The notes beneath the pieces are model-generated. The model was not told the DNA's origin. It was given only the letters and a program-made list of their open reading frames with translations, and ran no database searches. The position numbers and the translations under genes were made by a program. From positions 372,001 through 436,000 of the forward strand of contig NZ_AZCX01000002.1 in NCBI RefSeq assembly GCF_001433995.1: 64,000 nt of DNA, read 5' to 3'. Source of the DNA: Secundilactobacillus kimchicus JCM 15530 (GTDB lineage: Bacteria; Bacillota; Bacilli; Lactobacillales; Lactobacillaceae). How positions within the stretch are numbered: the stretch's first letter is position 1; each line of letters opens with the position of its first letter. Positions 63,060-64,000 of this stretch are shown here, in pieces.

Positions 63060-64000
63060 CTTAATAGCGATTTATGAATCGCAAGATTTTGATTACTGGC
63101 TGAATCGGATGCTTGATGAGGTCAGCGATAAGTTCAACAAACGTGAGGGTTCAATTATCTATGATGCCATTGCTCCAGCTGCAACCATGCTAGCCGAAGG
63201 TAGTCTCGATAGAGCCCAAGTGGTCAAGCAAGTGTGGATTCCAACATCCACTGACGAGTTCTTGGACTTGCACGCAAGTGACAAAGGGACAGCCCGACAA
63301 GCTGCCACCTTTGCTCAGGTCACGGCTAAGTGGACTGATTCCGATGGTAAGCCAATTAATAACGTAGAAGTAGGGGACAGATTCGCTCAAGTGGGCGATG
63401 CCCCTATTTTTTATACCGTCGTTAAGGTGGAACCGGACGGGACGGGCTTACTGGTATCTGAATCTGATGGCGTGGGTGCAAACTCCTACATCGGCCAGAT
63501 TCTACCAGTCACGCCGAATGATTCGTTATCGTGGGCCGAGGTGACTGAAGTATCAGTTCCGGCCCGTGCTACTGAAACCGATGAAGATTTGCGGTCCCGG
63601 TTACTATCGGGCACCGATTACATCGCCTATGGCGGTAATGTGGCTGACTACATCGATATGATGGCAAAGATTACCACCATTGGCGCCGGTCAGGTCTATC
63701 CGACTTGGCAAGGCGGTGGAACAGTCAAACTGGTGATTTTGGATAATGACTTGAAACCTGCCAGTTCAGAATTGATTGAGCAAGTTCAAGAAACCATTGA
63801 CCCTGCACCACAAGGTGAGGGCTATGGACTGGCACCAATTGACCATGTGGTTACCGTGGTCGCTCCAGAAGCCTTAAAAGTGGATATCACTTCCACAGTC
63901 GAAGTGGCCACCGATACCACACTGGGTGCAGTAACCGAAAAGATTAAGGCAGCCATCGCAGACTATTTCAAAGCTTTATCTGAAAAGTGGGACACGGTGG
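63046..64000 (+). CDS. Baseplate J-like protein (XkdT-like), 3' end missing
   Basis: An open frame from GTG 63046 runs through the window end, giving 318 residues. It has the Mu gp47/baseplate J fold: an N-terminal FDYWLNRMLDEVSDKFNKREGS, then LDLHASDKGTARQAAT and the wedge part ATETDEDLRSRLL. It is in the correct position after gp25-like protein. The frame is intact up to the window end. Confidence 0.9.
   Translation, partial: MTPNDLIAIYESQDFDYWLNRMLDEVSDKFNKREGSIIYDAIAPAATMLAEGSLDRAQVVKQVWIPTSTDEFLDLHASDKGTARQAATFAQVTAKWTDSDGKPINNVEVGDRFAQVGDAPIFYTVVKVEPDGTGLLVSESDGVGANSYIGQILPVTPNDSLSWAEVTEVSVPARATETDEDLRSRLLSGTDYIAYGGNVADYIDMMAKITTIGAGQVYPTWQGGGTVKLVILDNDLKPASSELIEQVQETIDPAPQGEGYGLAPIDHVVTVVAPEALKVDITSTVEVATDTTLGAVTEKIKAAIADYFKALSEKWDTV

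Noticed and set aside
28748-64000. Insertion sequences or transposases within the prophage
   Set aside because: No transposase frame or terminal inverted repeats were seen; all larger genes fit phage functions.

Overview
The window is a Lactobacillaceae chromosome carrying the left part of an integrated contractile-tailed prophage. The assignment rests on the housekeeping genes (xpt, pcrA-ligA-camS, gatCAB, dagK, a 23S rRNA m5U methyltransferase, recQ, gshA, gluconate genes), strong AGGAGG-type ribosome binding sites, frequent TTG/GTG starts and the style of the phage genes. I cannot name the species from sequence alone.

Chromosomal part (1-28.6 kb). On the left is a truncated polyprenyl diphosphate synthase gene divergent from menA, an isolated pair of menaquinone-tail genes. 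Next come xpt, a UPF0316 membrane protein and a PurK-like ATP-grasp paralogue with an altered metal-binding motif. The pcrA-ligA-camS-gatC-gatA-gatB-dagK-rlmD block covers DNA unwinding, nick sealing, a lipoprotein, transamidation of Glu/Asp-tRNA, lipid phosphorylation and rRNA methylation. recQ and gshA follow. An amino-acid permease, gntP and gntK lie on the minus strand, and gntK is divergent from an RpiR-family regulator. The gntK/rpiR intergenic region has two well-formed promoters, each with an A/T-rich palindrome in or over it, plus a cre-like site, so its control logic can be read directly. A GH25-like membrane protein, a small DUF protein, a Gfo/Idh/MocA oxidoreductase and a DEAD-box helicase complete the host part. 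The chromosome is interrupted at a tRNA-Arg(CCT).

Prophage (28.6 kb to beyond 64 kb). The integrase sits beside the tRNA. The lysogeny block on the minus strand carries mscL, a LapA-like membrane protein and an Ltp-type lipoprotein, then ImmA and CI. A divergent operator region leads to cro and a series of small early genes, two of them on the opposite strand. The replication block is DUF2800 nuclease, DUF2815 ssDNA-binding protein, family A DNA polymerase, Prim-Pol/VapE-type primase-helicase, an iteron-bearing non-coding region that looks like a replication origin, VRR-NUC nuclease and an SNF2-type helicase. Two self-contained accessory cassettes follow. One encodes two small secreted proteins on the minus strand. 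The other encodes two unknown proteins on the plus strand and is bracketed by terminators between the ArpU/RinA-like late regulator and terS. Packaging, head and PBSX/XkdK-like contractile-tail genes then run in canonical order to a baseplate J gene cut by the window end.

Two programmed -1 frameshift sites can be read. The familiar one (A AAA AAC) joins the two tail-assembly-chaperone frames. The less expected one is at the end of the major capsid gene: C CCA AAA, six bases, then a GC-rich stem. It would add 23 residues containing a GGADFSAT motif shared with the tail sheath by mostly synonymous codons. The tape measure protein contains eight tandem 14-residue methionine-rich hydrophobic repeats.
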